Under the pieces are notes generated by a model. The model saw only the letters and a list, made by a program, of their open reading frames with translations. It did not search any database and was not told where the DNA came from. DNA of 64,000 nt from Tieghemostelium lacteum (taxonomy: Eukaryota; Evosea; Eumycetozoa; Dictyosteliales; Raperosteliaceae), in NCBI GenBank assembly GCA_001606155.1, contig LODT01000022.1, forward strand, positions 496,001 to 560,000, written 5' to 3'. The position numbers and the translations under genes are program-made. Shown here piece after piece: positions 54,698 to 64,000 of the stretch (positions are counted from its first letter, which is position 1; each line of letters opens with the position of its first letter).

Positions 54698-54820
54698 AAT
54701 GGGAGAACACCAAAGTTGATTTTAAATAAATTATTTACTTTGACTTTGATATAAATATCTTTATTTTTTTTATTTTTTCATTTTCAAATAATTACAGAAA
54801 AGAGTTAACATATCGATAGA

Positions 54821-55552
54821 ATGAGTGGTAAAACAGAATGGGATGATCTTCAAATTAAATTGGGTAATATGAAAGCCCCACCAAAACAATTGACAGAAGA
54901 TGAACTATTTGATTTAATTCAAGAGGCAGCACAATATTCAGCACAACAAGAGAAAAAAGAGAAACTTGAAAATGCATCATTAGAAGACCTAAAAGAGATG
55001 GAAGATGATGAAGATGAAAAAGTACTTGAAGAATTAAGAAAAAAGAGAATTGCACAAATGAAATTGGATAAAGAGAGAAATAAATTTGGAGAACTCTATC
55101 ACATTTCTGAACCAGAATATAAATCACAAGTCACAGAGACTAAAGATGTACATGTAGTAGTACACTTATTCAAGAATGGTATTCCACAATGTCAACTATT
55201 GAATCAACATTTGGATCTGTTGGCAAAGAAATTCAAAGCTACTAAATTTGTAAAAATACGTTCAGAGGAGGCAATTCACAATTACCCTGATAGAAATCTA
55301 CCAACTATTTTAGTGTACAAGAATGGTGATATTGTAGGTCAACTTATTACATTACAACTCACCGGCGGTGACAGTACAACTGCTAAAGATATCGAATGGC
55401 ATCTTTCAAAAATGGGTGTTGTAGATACTGATTTAACTGAAAATCCAAAAATAACACAACAAACCAAAAAAGCAAAGAGTACTTCTGCTAGATCCTTTTC
55501 AAATGCCAGAGTAGACTCAGACGATGACTATTCCGATGAAGATTCAGACTAA
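54821..55552 (+). CDS. Phosducin-like protein 2 (PhLP2/PDCL3 group)
   Basis: Single exon, 243 residues. Group-II phosducin-like proteins are co-chaperones of the CCT chaperonin for actin, tubulin and cell-cycle proteins. In Dictyostelium the phlp2 gene is essential. Features: an acidic helical N domain (TEWDDLQIKLGNMKAPPKQL, LKEMEDDEDEKVLEELRKKR), the linker KFGELYHISEPEYKSQV, and a thioredoxin fold at about 85-200 (VHLFKNGIPQCQLLNQHLDL, NYPDRNLPTILVYKNGD). The motif PDRNLPT is the family's signature. The tail is Ser/Asp-rich and acidic (DSDDDYSDEDSD), a probable CK2 target, as in PDCL3. There is no prenylation box, as expected for this group. It converges with the RBM45-like gene, 142 bp between stops. 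Confidence 0.92.
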   Translation: MSGKTEWDDLQIKLGNMKAPPKQLTEDELFDLIQEAAQYSAQQEKKEKLENASLEDLKEMEDDEDEKVLEELRKKRIAQMKLDKERNKFGELYHISEPEYKSQVTETKDVHVVVHLFKNGIPQCQLLNQHLDLLAKKFKATKFVKIRSEEAIHNYPDRNLPTILVYKNGDIVGQLITLQLTGGDSTTAKDIEWHLSKMGVVDTDLTENPKITQQTKKAKSTSARSFSNARVDSDDDYSDEDSD

Positions 55553-55694
55553 TCAATAAACTCTAGTCTTTCACTCACTCCATTGTGTATAATAGAATCA
55601 AGAAAAGTTGTTATTTATATATTTCAGAGGAAAATGAAATTTGGTTTAATCAATTTCATAATCTTCACTATTGATACCAAATCTTCAGATGAGA

Positions 55695-58193
55695 TTAGAT
55701 ATCAATATTATTTATTTTTTGTCTTTTTCTGTCAGTGGTTTGCACTTGATTTGGAGGTAACAATTGATGAGTTGGTGGTGATTTATGAGAGGGATTATAT
55801 GGATGATGATGTAAATTTATCTGTTGTTGTTGTGGTGGAGATTGTTGTTGTTGCTGTGAGTGAAGTTGATGATTACCTTCATTTGTATTATTTTTATTAA
55901 TTCTCAAAAATTGCATTTGTGAGAAGGTGTTTTGAATCATTGAATCTACATTGAATGAGGGTGGTGATTGAAGATTAAGAGATTGTTGTACCACACTATT
56001 ATTAATTCCCAAAACAGCAGAATTTGTTTGTTTAAAACCCAAAGGTTCAGCAAACACCACTTTTAAAGAATGACCAGGTGGATATTTAATACCATTCAAT
56101 TCATTTTTTGCCAAAAGTGCTGCCTGAGGAGTGGAATAATTTATATATGCAAATCCTTTGGATTTATTAGTGATTTTATCTTTTTTCAAATCACAATATT
56201 CCATTCCAGGGTACTTTGAAAATAATCTATACAAACTCTCTTGAGAAATTGATTTATGGCAGACAACAAAAAGTCTCTGCTTACTGATTATAGGATATGG
56301 TGAAATACCACCACTAGTATTGACAACTGGTGAAGCACTGTTAAAATGTAAACTATTATTGCTATTATTATTATTATTGTTATTATTGTTATTATTATTA
56401 ATATTTTGATTCGGACTTGGTGAAATGGATGATGTAGGTGAAATTTGAAGTGTTGGTATTAACTGTACATTATTATTATTAGAATTTGATATATTATTTG
56501 AAGTAGAATTGATAGTAGAAATGGGTAAAGTAGAAGAGGATGTCGATTGAATTACTACATTTTGTTGAGTGGATAGTGAAGAAACTTGGTCAATTGTATT
56601 ATTGTTAATCTGTTGTTTAGATGAATATTTAATCTTTGGTTGTGCTATTATAACTTTGGTAGATGATTGTTTTTCATTGTTATTATTATTGTTACTATCT
56701 TGTGAAGATTCATTTATAGATTCCATTGCCAATGCTGCAGTAGAGGATTTTGAAAATTTAACAAATGCACAACCTTTAGATTCATTGGTATCTCTCTCTC
56801 TAACTAGTTTTACATATTCCAAATTACCAAATTCTTTAAACATTAGATAGATGTCATTTTCAGTTGAATCTTTTTTGCAAATGACAAATAGTCTGGAATT
56901 TGGTGGTGTATCTTCTGGGTCTGTTGAAATTATTGGTTTGGTTTTGGTACCTTTTTCCTCTGCAATCATCACTTTAACAATACCATTATGTGATGGGACA
57001 CCATTATTATTATTATTACTATTATTCAATATATAATCTAATGGTTTGCCATTAACCTCTTCAATTGCTTTTGCAGCAGATGATGTTTTTTGATATTTAA
57101 TATAGGCATATCCTTTAGATTCATTGGTATTCTTATCGGTAACAATCTTGCAAGATTCAATACTACCAAAAGGTTTAAATGTATCTAAAAGATGTTGCTC
57201 TGTAACTTCTTTTCCACATATTATAAAAATTCTTGAAAATGGTGAAATCTCTTGTTGCTGTTGTAGTTGTTGTTGATGTTGTAGTAACTGTTGTTGTTGC
57301 TGTTGTTGTTGAAGTTGAGGTTGCACTTGTTGTTGCTTTTGTTGGTACTGTGATGATGTTTGTAAATGTATATTTTGATACTGTTGTTGTTGTAGTTGTT
57401 GTTGTTGTTGTTGTAACTGTTGTTGTAATTGTTGTTGTTGTAAAATCTGTTGTTGTTGTTGAGTTATAATATTGGAAAATAAATATATTTGTTGTTGTTG
57501 TTGAAAAATTTTACTATTATATAATGAGTCCGTATTACTATTGATATTATTATTATTACCAGTTGATTTTAAATTTTTACTACTATTGTTTTGTTCTTGT
57601 TTTTGTTGTTGTGGTGATAGAATATTACTATTTTGGCTACTATTATTATTGATATTAATTTCATCTTTTGTCTTATTAAAACTGAGATTATTGATATTTT
57701 CTATATTCTTTAGGATATCTTGATCGTGGTTATTCAGTATAATTGTATTATCATCATCGTCATCTTCATCATTATCAATCTTATATCTCCTGTTATTGTT
57801 TCTGTGGATTATATGTGATGATTTATAGACACCTTGTTCATCATCATCGTCATCTTCAATCAAGCTAGTATTGGAAAACTTGTTGCAATATTCCTCATCT
57901 AATTCATCATCACTATCGGATCTACTTCTAATTCTACTCTTTAGTTTATTTCCAGTTGTTGGTGTTGTACTTGTAGAAGAAGAGTTATTATTACTATTCG
58001 TTGTAGTAGTTGCTGTTGTGACAGTACTGTTGTTATTTGAACATGGTGGTGGTGTAGATATAGTTGCACCTGTATTCAATAACAAACTTTCAAAATGCTC
58101 ATCAATATTGTCATCTTCAGTATTTGTAAATATATTATCTAATGAACCAATTGTATTTGTATCTTCAAATAAATAAGATTCATTATTATCCAT
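55695..58193 (-). CDS. Three-RRM RNA-binding protein, RBM45-like
   Basis: Single exon, 832 residues. RBM45 (Drb1) is a nuclear/stress-granule RNA-binding protein. The N-terminal third is Asn/Thr/Ser/Asp-rich (about 1-230), followed by a long Gln tract (about 235-315). RRM1 begins at about 320 (RIFIICGKEVTEQHLLDTF, KGYAYIKY), RRM2 at about 431 (RLFVICKKDSTENDIYLMF, KGCAFVKF) and RRM3 at about 638 (RLFVVCHKSISQESLYRLF, YCDLKKDKITNKSKGFAY, YPPGHSLKVVFAEPLG). The RRM1-RRM2-spacer-RRM3 order and the RRM3 phrases GMEYCDLK and YPPG are close to RBM45. An Asn-rich spacer (about 530-635) separates RRM2 and RRM3. The C tail is Gln/His/Pro-rich and ends with a basic stretch (DRKRQKINN). Confidence 0.78.
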   Translation of the reverse strand: MDNNESYLFEDTNTIGSLDNIFTNTEDDNIDEHFESLLLNTGATISTPPPCSNNNSTVTTATTTTNSNNNSSSTSTTPTTGNKLKSRIRSRSDSDDELDEEYCNKFSNTSLIEDDDDDEQGVYKSSHIIHRNNNRRYKIDNDEDDDDDNTIILNNHDQDILKNIENINNLSFNKTKDEININNNSSQNSNILSPQQQKQEQNNSSKNLKSTGNNNNINSNTDSLYNSKIFQQQQQIYLFSNIITQQQQQILQQQQLQQQLQQQQQQLQQQQYQNIHLQTSSQYQQKQQQVQPQLQQQQQQQQLLQHQQQLQQQQEISPFSRIFIICGKEVTEQHLLDTFKPFGSIESCKIVTDKNTNESKGYAYIKYQKTSSAAKAIEEVNGKPLDYILNNSNNNNNGVPSHNGIVKVMIAEEKGTKTKPIISTDPEDTPPNSRLFVICKKDSTENDIYLMFKEFGNLEYVKLVRERDTNESKGCAFVKFSKSSTAALAMESINESSQDSNNNNNNEKQSSTKVIIAQPKIKYSSKQQINNNTIDQVSSLSTQQNVVIQSTSSSTLPISTINSTSNNISNSNNNNVQLIPTLQISPTSSISPSPNQNINNNNNNNNNNNNSNNSLHFNSASPVVNTSGGISPYPIISKQRLFVVCHKSISQESLYRLFSKYPGMEYCDLKKDKITNKSKGFAYINYSTPQAALLAKNELNGIKYPPGHSLKVVFAEPLGFKQTNSAVLGINNSVVQQSLNLQSPPSFNVDSMIQNTFSQMQFLRINKNNTNEGNHQLHSQQQQQSPPQQQQINLHHHPYNPSHKSPPTHQLLPPNQVQTTDRKRQKINNIDI
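57247..57505. repeat. CAA/CAG-type trinucleotide tract (poly-Gln coding on minus strand)
   Basis: Impure TTG/TGT/GTT repeats on the plus strand that encode the Gln-rich segment of the RBM45-like protein. The tract is interrupted by Leu, Val and His codons, so no single pure run is long. It is typical of the coding microsatellites of dictyostelids. Confidence 0.85.
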
Positions 58194-58658
58194 CTTTTGT
58201 GGATCCTCCTACAAAGAATAAATTTAGAAAATAAAAATTTAAAAAAAAAAAAATCAATTAAAATGAGCTCAAAATTGTGTTTTTGGGGCACAAGAGATTG
58301 TATTAACTCCAATTTGACTCTTATTAGATAAATGTTAACATAATTTAGTCTACTTTATTTTCAAAGAGTTCTGGGGTATGTAGTGACATCATGTTTTATG
58401 ATTTTCAAAAAAATCTATTTTTTTTTTTTTCTTTTGATTCAATTTAAGTAAATTCTGAGGTTACATGAGCACAATTGGAAATCAGTTTAAATAATCCAGA
58501 GATACTAAAATTTTATTCAAGTGAAAAGTTTTGGAAGCTTTTTTCATGAATCTATAGATTGACCATGTTTAAAATATTTTCCACATTCTAAAACCATCTT
58601 AAATTTACTAAACACTTTGATATAAACAAACATAATAATATTTTAATTGTACAAACAC
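58194..58658. other. Divergent intergenic region
   Basis: 465 bp between the RBM45-like gene and the 58659 micro-gene. A/T tracts only; contains promoters for both. No gene seen. Confidence 0.5.
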
Positions 58659-58866
58659 ATGATTATCAGTGATGATTTTATCCCAGGTGAATCATCTGGA
58701 GTTTCTAGACCCAAAAAAAATATTGGAGTTATCATACCTCCTCCCGTAAAATTACCAAAAGTATGTAAAGTTAACTTTCAACCCTCCTACATTATATAAA
58801 TCCACTTACTAACTAACAACTCTCTAGAGAGATGACACCACTACAGGTAAAGGTTCTTGGATGTAG
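58659..58866 (+). CDS. Predicted 46-residue micro-protein (two exons)
   Basis: Exon 1 is 58659-58760 and exon 2 is 58828-58866, joined in phase 0 (CCAAAA|GTATGT ... CTCTAG|AGAGAT). The sequence starts MIISDDFIPGESSGVSRPKK, continues NIGVIIPPPVKLPK, and ends RDDTTTGKGSWM before TAG. It has a perfect donor, a good acceptor and codon use with Pro/Gly/Arg codons not expected in the surrounding A/T-rich DNA. It is hydrophilic, with a proline-rich basic middle (IIPPPVKLPK) and no membrane helix. I do not recognise it. The ordered look of both ends suggests a conserved binding peptide or a very small subunit. Confidence 0.6.
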
Positions 58867-59163
58867 TATGAAAACTACAAGCTCACACAAAACCATCAAT
58901 ATAAAAATTAAATAATATATTGATTACTATGATCAATTCAAAATCAAATAAGTATCTCAACTATAGTTTCTTTTTTTCACATCTTCTTCTTCTTCTCCTT
59001 CTACTTCTACTATTAGTACACTACCACTATATCTTCTTCATTGTATATCTATCTATATATTTCAAAAAGAGTGACTAATAGTCATCATTAAGAGTTGACA
59101 TTTAAAAATATGATAAATGATAAAATAGAATTTAAAATTACAATTTATAATTTGTTATCTTTT
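58867..59163. other. Intergenic region
   Basis: 297 bp between the micro-gene and the 3' end of the PHPT1/janus gene. It contains a CTT/CTTCT-rich tract (about 58983-59012) and A/T runs. No gene seen. Confidence 0.45.
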
Positions 59164-59589
59164 TTAACCTCTAACATAATTTGTAACATTAACATTTCTT
59201 TGAAAATCTGGATAAAAAGTTTCGAGAATGTCTCTGACAATCTCAATGTCAGGGTCACCAAAACCATAAGAAGTTCCGTAACATTTTAACTTTGATTCAC
59301 TTGGATTGAAATCAATGATTCCACCTCCTAGACATTCAGGAGATCTCCATATACCCTTAAGTTGTGATTCAGTCTCGCTAATATACCATTTCAATTGACC
59401 AGAATGATAATCCTCTGAATCACATGATGAGAAGACATAGAGTTCTTTGATATCTGTTAAATCTTTTCCATCATCATCTGTTAATTTATATGGTTCACAT
59501 CTTAAAAGTACATATTTTTCATCACCAATGTGATTTATAATACACTGATAGATTCTATTTGGATATTTAACTGACTGTATTGTGTTCAT
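59164..59589 (-). CDS. Janus/PHPT1 family (14-kDa phosphohistidine phosphatase-like)
   Basis: 141 residues from the ATG at 59589 (MNTIQSVKYPNRIYQC). PHPT1 removes phosphate from histidine in proteins; the janus fold also covers fly sex-regulated proteins. Recognisable blocks are KYVLLRCEPYK, the proposed active-site region SEDYHSGQLKWY (aligning with the EYHAD histidine of PHPT1), CLGGGIIDFNPSESKLKCYG and SYGFGDPDIEIVRDILET ... YPDF. The same frame is open up to an ATG at 59703, adding 38 residues that read as a hydrophobic segment (YLLFFSLTFIAVDMIY) plus Lys/Phe from A/T-rich DNA. I take that as 5' non-coding DNA, since family members start directly before the first strand. If translated, it would make a membrane-anchored form. 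Confidence 0.8.
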   Translation of the reverse strand: MNTIQSVKYPNRIYQCIINHIGDEKYVLLRCEPYKLTDDDGKDLTDIKELYVFSSCDSEDYHSGQLKWYISETESQLKGIWRSPECLGGGIIDFNPSESKLKCYGTSYGFGDPDIEIVRDILETFYPDFQRNVNVTNYVRG

Positions 59590-59778
59590 AAAAGGTAAAT
59601 GTTCAAAATGAAAAAAAAATTTTTTATTTTTATATTTGAACTTGAGGTAACAATATATCATATCCACTGCTATGAATGTCAAACTAAAAAACAATAAATA
59701 CATCTATCAATTCTATTTTATACATATATCAAAATTTAACTTTATTAATGATCCCGCCTGGAGAATATAAATTTATGG

Positions 59779-60279
59779 TCAATAGTAGTAGTAATAATAA
59801 TAATCACCATTGATCATTCCTCTGGCAATATCAATTTGTTGTCTCTCGGAAGGGTTTGTAAATTGTCTTTTGTCAAGATTAGCAACTATTTGAGCATAAC
59901 CAAGACCAGAATTCATCATAGTACGCAATACATGAGTGGTGGCAGATGATGATTGCATATTATGTAAATTTAATAATCCTGTTATTATTTGTCCACCTTT
60001 ATTATTAATGGAAAATTGGTGAAAATTATCACGTTTGAGATCATTCTCTTGTTTTGAATGTGATTTATTATTTCCACTATAAAATATATTGCCACTAGAA
60101 AATCCAAAAGCCAAAAGATCAACTCTAACATTTTGTGACAATGTATTATTAAATGCATTTGATAGAATGGAATTTGGTACTTTATGACATGATTCTTGAT
60201 AATCATAAGTTGGTGTGTTTTTAAGATCATAACTACGCAAAACAGTGGCTGATTCTTTCCTAAATTTTTTGCTATCCAT
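59779..60279 (-). CDS. Orphan protein ending in seven tyrosines
   Basis: Single exon, 166 residues, start MDSKKFRKESATVLRSYD. I recognise no domain. It is hydrophilic, with Asn/Ser-rich loops, a possible helix (TTHVLRTMMNSGLGYAQIVA) and a conserved-looking run near the end (QRQQIDIARGMINGD-like, here SERQQIDIARGMINGD), then seven Tyr codons (four TAT and three TAC mixed) and TGA. The mixed Tyr codons argue against a simple recent ATT slippage, although the DNA is a TAC/TAT triplet repeat. No signal peptide or membrane helix. The codon pattern and clean frame support a real gene; function unknown. Confidence 0.65.
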   Translation of the reverse strand: MDSKKFRKESATVLRSYDLKNTPTYDYQESCHKVPNSILSNAFNNTLSQNVRVDLLAFGFSSGNIFYSGNNKSHSKQENDLKRDNFHQFSINNKGGQIITGLLNLHNMQSSSATTHVLRTMMNSGLGYAQIVANLDKRQFTNPSERQQIDIARGMINGDYYYYYYY

Positions 60280-60630
60280 TTTCTTTTAAAAAAAAAAATT
60301 ATTGTAAATGTAATAATATATTTATATGTATTTGTATATGTTTGTAAATAAATATTTAATAAACTAGGAGTAATTAAAAAAAAAAAAAGTTGGGAAAAAT
60401 AGTGTATTAATTTTTTGTAAATTGTTTAGGTTGTTTAAATTCTATAGCTTTAGATCAGATTTAATTTTAGAATTTATTTTTTTTAATTTTGGACATCATA
60501 AACATCAATTTTTAATTAAAATTTTTGATGTTCGCTAATTTAAAAAATTTAATTCTATTTTTTTTTTTTTTTTATTTATCATTTTTAATAATTTCATAAA
60601 CTCTTTTTATAGAATCCACAAACTTTAATA
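60280..60630. other. Divergent intergenic region
   Basis: 351 bp between the poly-Tyr orphan and UFL1. Very A/T-rich with T and A runs (about 60560-60572). It contains both promoters; no gene seen. Confidence 0.5.
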
Positions 60631-63160
60631 ATGGAAGAACTAGAGGCATTAAGAAAGAAACTTTCTTCTATACAAAAAGAAGCAACTGCACAAAAGTTGT
60701 CAGAGAGAAATTGTATTGAGATTATGATGAAACTGATAGAATTGAAGATGGTTGATGTCATTCATACTTTGAATGGCAAAGAATATTTGACATTTAAACA
60801 ATTGGAATCAGAGATAAAAGATGAGATTATGCGTTCAGGTGGAAGAGTAAACATTACAGATTTACAACCTATCCTGAATGTTGATATTAAATATATACAA
60901 GATTCAGTACAATCATTAATGAAAAAAGATTCTACAATATCAATATATTTTGGTGAAATTATGACTAGATACTACTTGGATTCTATTGTCGAGGAAATCA
61001 ATGAATCTTTACAGGAAGCTGGTAAATTACAAGTTAATGATCTCTCTAATAGATTCCAAATCAATGTTGATTTTCTCTCAGAGATCATTACTAAAAGAAT
61101 TGGTCGTCTCATTCACGGTATATTTGATGGAGAAATTATCTACACTCAAGCTCACATTGATAGACATAAACATAAGGTTATGGGTTTATTCTCATCTATA
61201 ACTCAACCAGTAATCATTTCACATCTTTCAAAACAATATCAATTAAATGATAGATTAGTATTCAGTATGTATCTATATCATCATCATTATAGTGATAACC
61301 AATTCTAACTATTCTATTATAGGTCAGTTATCTGAATTAGTCGCCAGTAAAAGAATTGCAGGTATTATACAAGGTAAAGGCACAACAGCAGAGTTTACAC
61401 CAACAGTATTTTTACAATCTAGAGCTAAGTGGATTGAATCATTCTTTAATAGTAATTATTATATCTCCTATGAAACATTGACAAAACTACAAATTTCAGA
61501 TGCACAATCCTATCTAAAAACAACATTCAAGGAAAATGGTATTGCATTATCAACATGTTATATCAATAATACAATAGTTGATAAAGTTGAAGACTCTATT
61601 GTTGATATTATTGAAAATGTTGGCTGGTTAGATGTTTCAGTATGTACAAACTTTTAATACTATTCTTTTATAATTTATATTATATTTATTAACATTGATT
61701 TTGTATAGCCATTAGTACCATCACCATTGACTAATAAGGATATTGAAATGGTTGTTAAACTATGTCCATCAATGAAAAGTAATAGTAATGATGATAGTAA
61801 AGCTATTCTATTGAATAACTATTTTATAGTCAGTATGACATTTATTGATAGATGTTATGAGTTGCTAAAGAACTCAATTCAAGAGAAATTGGAAAAACAA
61901 AATATTGTAACTGTAAAACCAAAAGAACATTTAGTTGATTCATCCTCTTCTACTCCAACAACACCTTCTACACCAATTACTACAACTACTACAACTTCAT
62001 CATCTGGAAGTAAAGGTAAACAAAAATCAAAACAAGCAGATTATTCAGATGATGAAAAACCTTCTAAATCATCAAAGAAATCTCAAGGTAGAAGATCTAA
62101 ACACGATGACAGTGATGATGAACAGGATATTAAACCAACTAAATCGTCATCAAAATCAAAGAAATCTGGTGGTAGAAAGAAAAGAGGTGATGATAGTGAT
62201 GATGAAGAATATACAATTGCAACAACATCAAATAACAATTTAAAGAAACAACAACAACAAAAGTCAGTTGATCACTATCAAGATATTTTACAATTACTCT
62301 CTAAATGGTATGAAAATATGGAGGAGGAATTGGTGCAATCACTGTCTCAGTATTTGAGACCTAAGATTAATAAAGTTTGGGAAGATCTGGTGAAAGAAGC
62401 CAAAGAGAAATCTGAAAATGAAACTATGAAATCTAGAAAGGCAGCACAACAGACACTTATTAATCAATTCCATAACCTTTACAGTGACCTTTTAGTCTAT
62501 AAAAAAGGTTTAGATGAATTGGAGCCAAGTTCAACAGTTTTGCATAAACATCTTCTAAAGAGCAGTTGTAATGTTATTGTCAATCTTCTAGTGGAACTGA
62601 ATGCCAATTATCATTTATTGGAAACCACTACATTTGATACACCACAACAGAGAACAGCACTCATTTCTCAGTTACCAAGTCAGAATAGTAAGAGTCTTGA
62701 TAAACTAGTTTCCCTTTTGAATAAACAGTCTGTTGATGATTTCCTTGATGGTCTACAAACTGTGACTGACCAATCACAAATCAAACTTAAAGGTTTGGAT
62801 AAGAAAACTGAAAAATCTAGAATTCAAGCACATCAATTGGAATTACAAAGTCAATTAAAAGAAGATCCAGATGTTGGAAACCAATTCCAAATGATTGTTT
62901 TACTCTACTATATTCAGTGTATGGAGAATTCAGTTTTGGTACCTTCAAGATCTATTGGAACTCTAATTACAAAACTCTTAGAACAAGAGGATTCTGAATA
63001 TCATGATGATTTCCAACTATTACAAAAGATTCAACAACAAGTTATCAAATTGATTATAAACAAATCAAATCAAACTGCTACTCCTGATAGTATAAAATCT
63101 GAAGAAGATTCTATACAAAATTCAATTAATCCTCTGAAACAAAAGGTTTTATTATTCTAA
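60631..63160 (+). CDS. ufl1: E3 UFM1-protein ligase 1 (UFL1)
   Basis: Three exons, 60631-61264, 61323-61639 and 61709-63160, joined in phases 1 and 0, give 800 residues (human 794). UFL1 attaches the ubiquitin-like UFM1 to targets such as ribosomal protein uL24 at the ER, with UFBP1 and CDK5RAP3. The N-terminal winged-helix series is seen (LSERNCIEIMMKLIELKMVD, LEKEI-type LESEIKDEIMRSGGRVNITD, LDSIVEEINESLQEAGKLQV). WIESFFNSNYYISYETLTKL and DAQSYLKTTFKENG then match the middle. A Ser/Lys/Asp-rich disordered linker (about 400-500; KKSGGRKKRGDDSDDEE) aligns with the KKGRKDDDSDDE segment of the human protein. The C-terminal helical region has TVLHKHLLKSSCNVIVNLLV and SVDDFLDGLQTV. It has no RING or HECT and acts as a scaffold. 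Confidence 0.93.
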
Positions 63161-63280
63161 ATACAACCCACATAATAAAAATTCTTAGTTTTTTGTTATC
63201 AATGTGTATTATAACTCTTTTTTATTTGTTATTGCTGTTGTTGGTATCTTTTCATTTCTAATCTACAAAGGAAAGAGATG

Positions 63281-64000
63281 TTAATCAATAGTATCCAGTG
63301 ATGGAGTACTTTTATTTCTAATAACAGAAGGAGAAAGTGAAGTTATTGAAGATTGTGAATTGTTTTGAGAGTTTAATTGCTGATTAACAGAATAGTCATC
63401 CTCTTCTTCTATTAAAAGTGTATTACTATTCCCAAGAGATGAAACATTCTCATTAGTTATTGTAGAATTGCCGCTGCAATTTATATCATCAATTGTAATG
63501 ATTTGGTCACTGTCATTTAAGTTTGAATTTGATAATGAACTTGAATGTTGATCATATAATTGACCACTATTATTATTACTATTTACACTAGTACTGTTTT
63601 CAATATTACTATTTAAATCATTATCTATAGAGGATGATGAAGGAATAGATTGTTGGTTACCGTTGGATATTAAAATTTGATAGGAGTTGGGGGGTTGAAA
63701 ATAATTATTTACAATAGGTAGTAATCTGGTACCTGACAGAATCAATGATACCACTGAGATATATACAATAGTAACCCAAAGGACACTAAGCCAATTGGGG
63801 AGGTAGGCCATATGATGAAGAGATAGTAACCATCCTACAGTGGTTTTTTCCATTCCAATGACATTTCTAGTGAATCGGTAGGTACCGCCTGTCAGTGCCA
63901 TAAATAGTAAGAGTATGAATATAACAGATGAATATCTATGATGAAACTCCCTAATGGATTGTGGAAATTTTCTAAATGAAGTTGATCTATTTGAACCAAA
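63281..64000 (-). CDS. Membrane protein, C-terminal part (partial at window end)
   Basis: The frame is open from the stop at 63281 to the window edge (240 codons), so the N terminus lies beyond. It opens with a basic segment (FRKFPQSIREFHHRYSS), then a hydrophobic helix (VIFILLLFMALTGGTYRF), a loop (HHMAYLPNW) and a second helix (LWVTIVYISVVSLILSG). After that a long Ser/Asn-rich, hydrophilic tail (about 110 residues) ends in SVIRNKSTPSLDTID. The His pairs before each helix (FHHR, LHHM) and the helix-TGG-Y pattern recall PepSY-associated or cytochrome b561-type membrane segments, in which such His residues bind haem. That is only an impression. The lineage-typical low-complexity tail is probably cytosolic. 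Confidence 0.75.
   Translation of the reverse strand, partial: FGSNRSTSFRKFPQSIREFHHRYSSVIFILLLFMALTGGTYRFTRNVIGMEKTTVGWLLSLHHMAYLPNWLSVLWVTIVYISVVSLILSGTRLLPIVNNYFQPPNSYQILISNGNQQSIPSSSSIDNDLNSNIENSTSVNSNNNSGQLYDQHSSSLSNSNLNDSDQIITIDDINCSGNSTITNENVSSLGNSNTLLIEEEDDYSVNQQLNSQNNSQSSITSLSPSVIRNKSTPSLDTID

Noticed and set aside
57233-57469. Plus-strand Val-rich open frame
   Set aside because: Antisense reading of the Gln-codon repeat in the RBM45-like gene.
1-64000. Virus-like elements, retroelements, DNA transposons, CRISPR, rRNA and tRNA genes
   Set aside because: I looked on both strands and found no polymerase, integrase, capsid or transposase motif, no long terminal or inverted repeat, and no convincing cloverleaf with A and B boxes; a tRNAscan or RepeatMasker run would be needed to be certain.

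Overview
The window looks like nuclear DNA of a social amoeba (dictyostelid, Amoebozoa). Non-coding DNA is extremely A/T-rich, with long A and T runs. Introns are short, with GTATGT/GTAAGT donors and TAG/CAG acceptors. Arginine is mostly AGA. Asn/Gln/Ser/Thr-rich low-complexity tracts are common. Two lineage-type genes are present: a ComC/Tgr-like EGF receptor-like protein and a tiny Cys-rich protein with an (Asp-Ile) tail. I cannot fix the species; a non-discoideum genus such as Heterostelium/Polysphondylium or Cavenderia is a guess from the moderate A/T bias of the coding DNA. I saw no virus-like element, retroelement, transposon, CRISPR array, rRNA or convincing tRNA.

Layout. 1-10.3 kb: 3' part of an S28 serine carboxypeptidase, a candidate mitochondrial outer-membrane beta-barrel, an ALYREF-type mRNA export adaptor, a four-TM protein, a nucleoplasmin-like FKBP prolyl isomerase and a six-exon ComC-like surface protein. 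10.3-12.1 kb: long gene-free stretch. 12.1-26 kb: multipass membrane protein, importin-7/8, tubulin cofactor C (with an apparent frameshift), WDR55, NSUN2-type RNA m5C methyltransferase, eIF2beta, a micro-gene and PCYT2. 26-40 kb: TMTC-type TPR membrane protein, SGF29, malic enzyme, a 1069-residue low-complexity protein, the small APC/C subunit APC13, a CorA-type Mg transporter and sepiapterin reductase. 40-51 kb: NPSN-like SNARE, PSMD13/Rpn9, a CsbD-like orphan, an RS-domain PUF60, MEMO1, a Cys-rich micro-protein, Tim10, TRAX and PSMG2. 51-64 kb: a head-to-head pair of divergent intronless paralogues of unknown function, PhLP2, an RBM45-like three-RRM protein, a second micro-gene, PHPT1/janus, an orphan ending in seven tyrosines, UFL1, and the start-side-truncated gene of a membrane protein.

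Most genes are ordinary eukaryotic housekeeping genes and there is no operon logic. Several act in the same broad processes: protein quality control (PSMD13, PSMG2, PhLP2, UFL1, APC13), mRNA processing and export (ALYREF, PUF60, RBM45-like, NSUN2), and mitochondrial import or membrane (Tim10, beta-barrel). Many genes are divergent pairs sharing 150-330 bp of A/T-rich promoter DNA (importin/TBCC, NSUN2/eIF2beta, PCYT2/TMTC, MEMO1/Cys-rich, Tim10/TRAX) or convergent pairs with 50-150 bp between stops (TBCC/WDR55, TRAX/PSMG2, PhLP2/RBM45-like).

The least explained items are the head-to-head paralogue pair with a 32-bp tandem repeat in its shared promoter, the beta-barrel candidate, the micro-proteins, the CsbD-like orphan and the RS-extended PUF60. 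Exon boundaries were worked out by eye from splice consensus, reading phase and remembered homologues, so they are proposals.
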